Shown: in pieces, positions 63,189 to 64,000 of the stretch
How positions within the stretch are numbered: position 1 is the first letter of the stretch
Layout of the letters: every line of letters starts with the position of its first letter
From: Paracoccus aestuariivivens
GTDB lineage: Bacteria > Pseudomonadota > Alphaproteobacteria > Rhodobacterales > Rhodobacteraceae
Direction: 5' to 3'
Length of the DNA: 64,000 bases
Assembly: GCF_009711225.1 (NCBI RefSeq)
Contig: NZ_WMIE01000002.1
Span: 1 to 64,000, forward strand
Notes under the pieces: generated by a model
What the model was told of the DNA's origin: nothing
Databases searched by the model: none
What the model saw: only the letters and a program-made list of their open reading frames with translations
Made by a program: the position numbers and the translations under genes

Positions 63189-64000
63189 TCAGGCGGCCTT
63201 GCTGCCCGCGCCGGGATAGAAGCTGGCCCCTTTGGCCGCCATGTCGCGCAGCATCTGCGGCGTGGCGAAGCGGTCGCCAAAGCGCGCGGTCAGATCCTCG
63301 GTGATCGCGACACTGCGCGGCGCGCCCAGCATGTCGAGCCAGCCGAAGGGACCGCCGGTCCAAGGCGCAAAGCCCCAGCCAAGGATCGCGCCGACATCGC
63401 CTTCGCGGATGTCTTCCAGCACGCCTTCCTCAAGCGCGCGAACCGCCTCCAGCGACTGGATGAACATCAACCGGTGCTGAATGTCGGTCAGTTCGGGCTG
63501 GGTCTCGGCCTCGGGCCATTCGGTCGAAAGTCCCGACCAGAAGCCCTGACGCTTGCCCGCCTCGTCATAGTCGTAGAAGCCTGACTTGCTTTTGCGACCC
63601 ATGCGGCCCTGCTCGGCCAGCTTGAAGATCACCGCATCAACCGCAGCGTCGGGATAGGCGTCGCCCATCGCGGCCTTGGTCGCCTTGGCGATCTTGATGC
63701 CCAGATCGATCGAGATTTCATCAACCAGTTGAAGCGGACCCAGCGGCATCCCCATCATCTTGGCAGCGTTTTCGATCAGCGTCGGGCTGACGCCTTCGGC
63801 CACCATGCGGATGCCTTCGTTGATATAGGGGATGATGCAGCGGTTCGCGTAGAAGAAGCGCGCATCGTTCACCACGATGGGCGTCTTGCGGATCTGGCGC
63901 ACGAAATCCAGCGCCTTGGCGACCGCGCGGGGACCAGTTTCCTTGCCCTTGATGATCTCGACCAGCATCATCTTGTCGACCGGGCTGAAGAAGTGGATGC
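63189..64000 (-). CDS. 3-hydroxyacyl-CoA dehydrogenase / enoyl-CoA hydratase (FadJ/FadB type), C-terminal part
   Basis: The last 270 residues of a fatty-acid beta-oxidation multifunctional enzyme; the 5' part lies beyond the right edge. Visible are the dehydrogenase stretch IHFFSPVDKMMLVEII, TPIVVNDARFFYANRCIIPYINEG (C-terminal dehydrogenase domain 1) and the second domain with GRMGRKSKSGFYDYD and GWGFAPWTGGPFGWLD. It oxidises 3-hydroxyacyl-CoA with NAD+. No frameshift is seen in this part. Confidence 0.92.
   Translation of the reverse strand, partial: IHFFSPVDKMMLVEIIKGKETGPRAVAKALDFVRQIRKTPIVVNDARFFYANRCIIPYINEGIRMVAEGVSPTLIENAAKMMGMPLGPLQLVDEISIDLGIKIAKATKAAMGDAYPDAAVDAVIFKLAEQGRMGRKSKSGFYDYDEAGKRQGFWSGLSTEWPEAETQPELTDIQHRLMFIQSLEAVRALEEGVLEDIREGDVGAILGWGFAPWTGGPFGWLDMLGAPRSVAITEDLTARFGDRFATPQMLRDMAAKGASFYPGAGSKAA

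Overview
The window is high-GC alphaproteobacterial DNA, most likely a Paracoccus-type member of the Rhodobacteraceae. This is judged from gene order and protein character: dusB(nifR3)-ntrBC-ntrYX-trkAH-hfq-hflX, an intact Rhodobacter-type gene transfer agent (GTA) cluster ending next to cysE, an F0 ATP synthase operon with both b' and b subunits, and a zur gene inside a znu operon. No database search was possible, so the genus is inference. No tRNA, rRNA or CRISPR array was seen.

Layout. 0.1-2 kb: a decayed IS3-family transposase and a metallo-beta-lactamase-fold hydrolase. 2-8 kb: pyruvate carboxylase, tRNA adenosine deaminase (tadA) and a 23S rRNA pseudouridine synthase (rluB) with about 20 copies of an 11-residue basic repeat. 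7.9-11.4 kb: a metal-uptake block with a 58-residue hemP gene and a zinc regulon (znuA divergent from zur-znuC-znuB, two Zur-box-like palindromes between). 11.4-15.8 kb: a small secreted poly-Asp protein, then an envelope/exopolysaccharide set (lipoprotein, YjbH-like beta-barrel protein, YjbF-like lipoprotein). 15.9-30 kb: L-serine dehydratase, then the nitrogen and redox regulators dusB-ntrB-ntrC-ntrY-ntrX, potassium uptake trkA-trkH, and hfq-hflX. 30-35.7 kb: a PfkB kinase and a four-gene minus-strand set (TelA, DUF2927 lipoprotein, SPFH-GYF protein, zinc-ribbon membrane protein) resembling membrane-stress modules. 35.9-38.3 kb: fabF and mltG.

38.5-53.1 kb holds a GTA structural cluster that looks complete: small and large terminase, portal, g3.5, prohead protease, major capsid, connector, head closure, tail terminator, major tail protein, two tail chaperones, short tape measure, distal tail protein, hub, cell-wall peptidase, the large g15 host-interaction protein, and a DUF2793 tail-fibre gene directly downstream. 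No member is broken. Terminator-like hairpins followed by T-runs lie in the leader before g1 and again between terL and portal, which suggests that expression needs readthrough or antitermination.

53.2-64 kb: cysE converging on pyrD-DUF952, a secreted 5'-nucleotidase, an ArsR-family regulator, the F0 operon atpI-atpB-atpE-atpF'-atpF, an OmpA/YiaD lipoprotein, nth with an adenosine-kinase-like gene, and the 3' part of a fatty-acid oxidation multifunctional enzyme running off the right edge.

I found no wholly unknown multi-gene system. The points most worth a second look are the two GTA terminator hairpins, the TelA/SPFH module, the NtrC and NtrX proteins lacking GAFTGA, and the expandable coding repeats in rluB and znuA.
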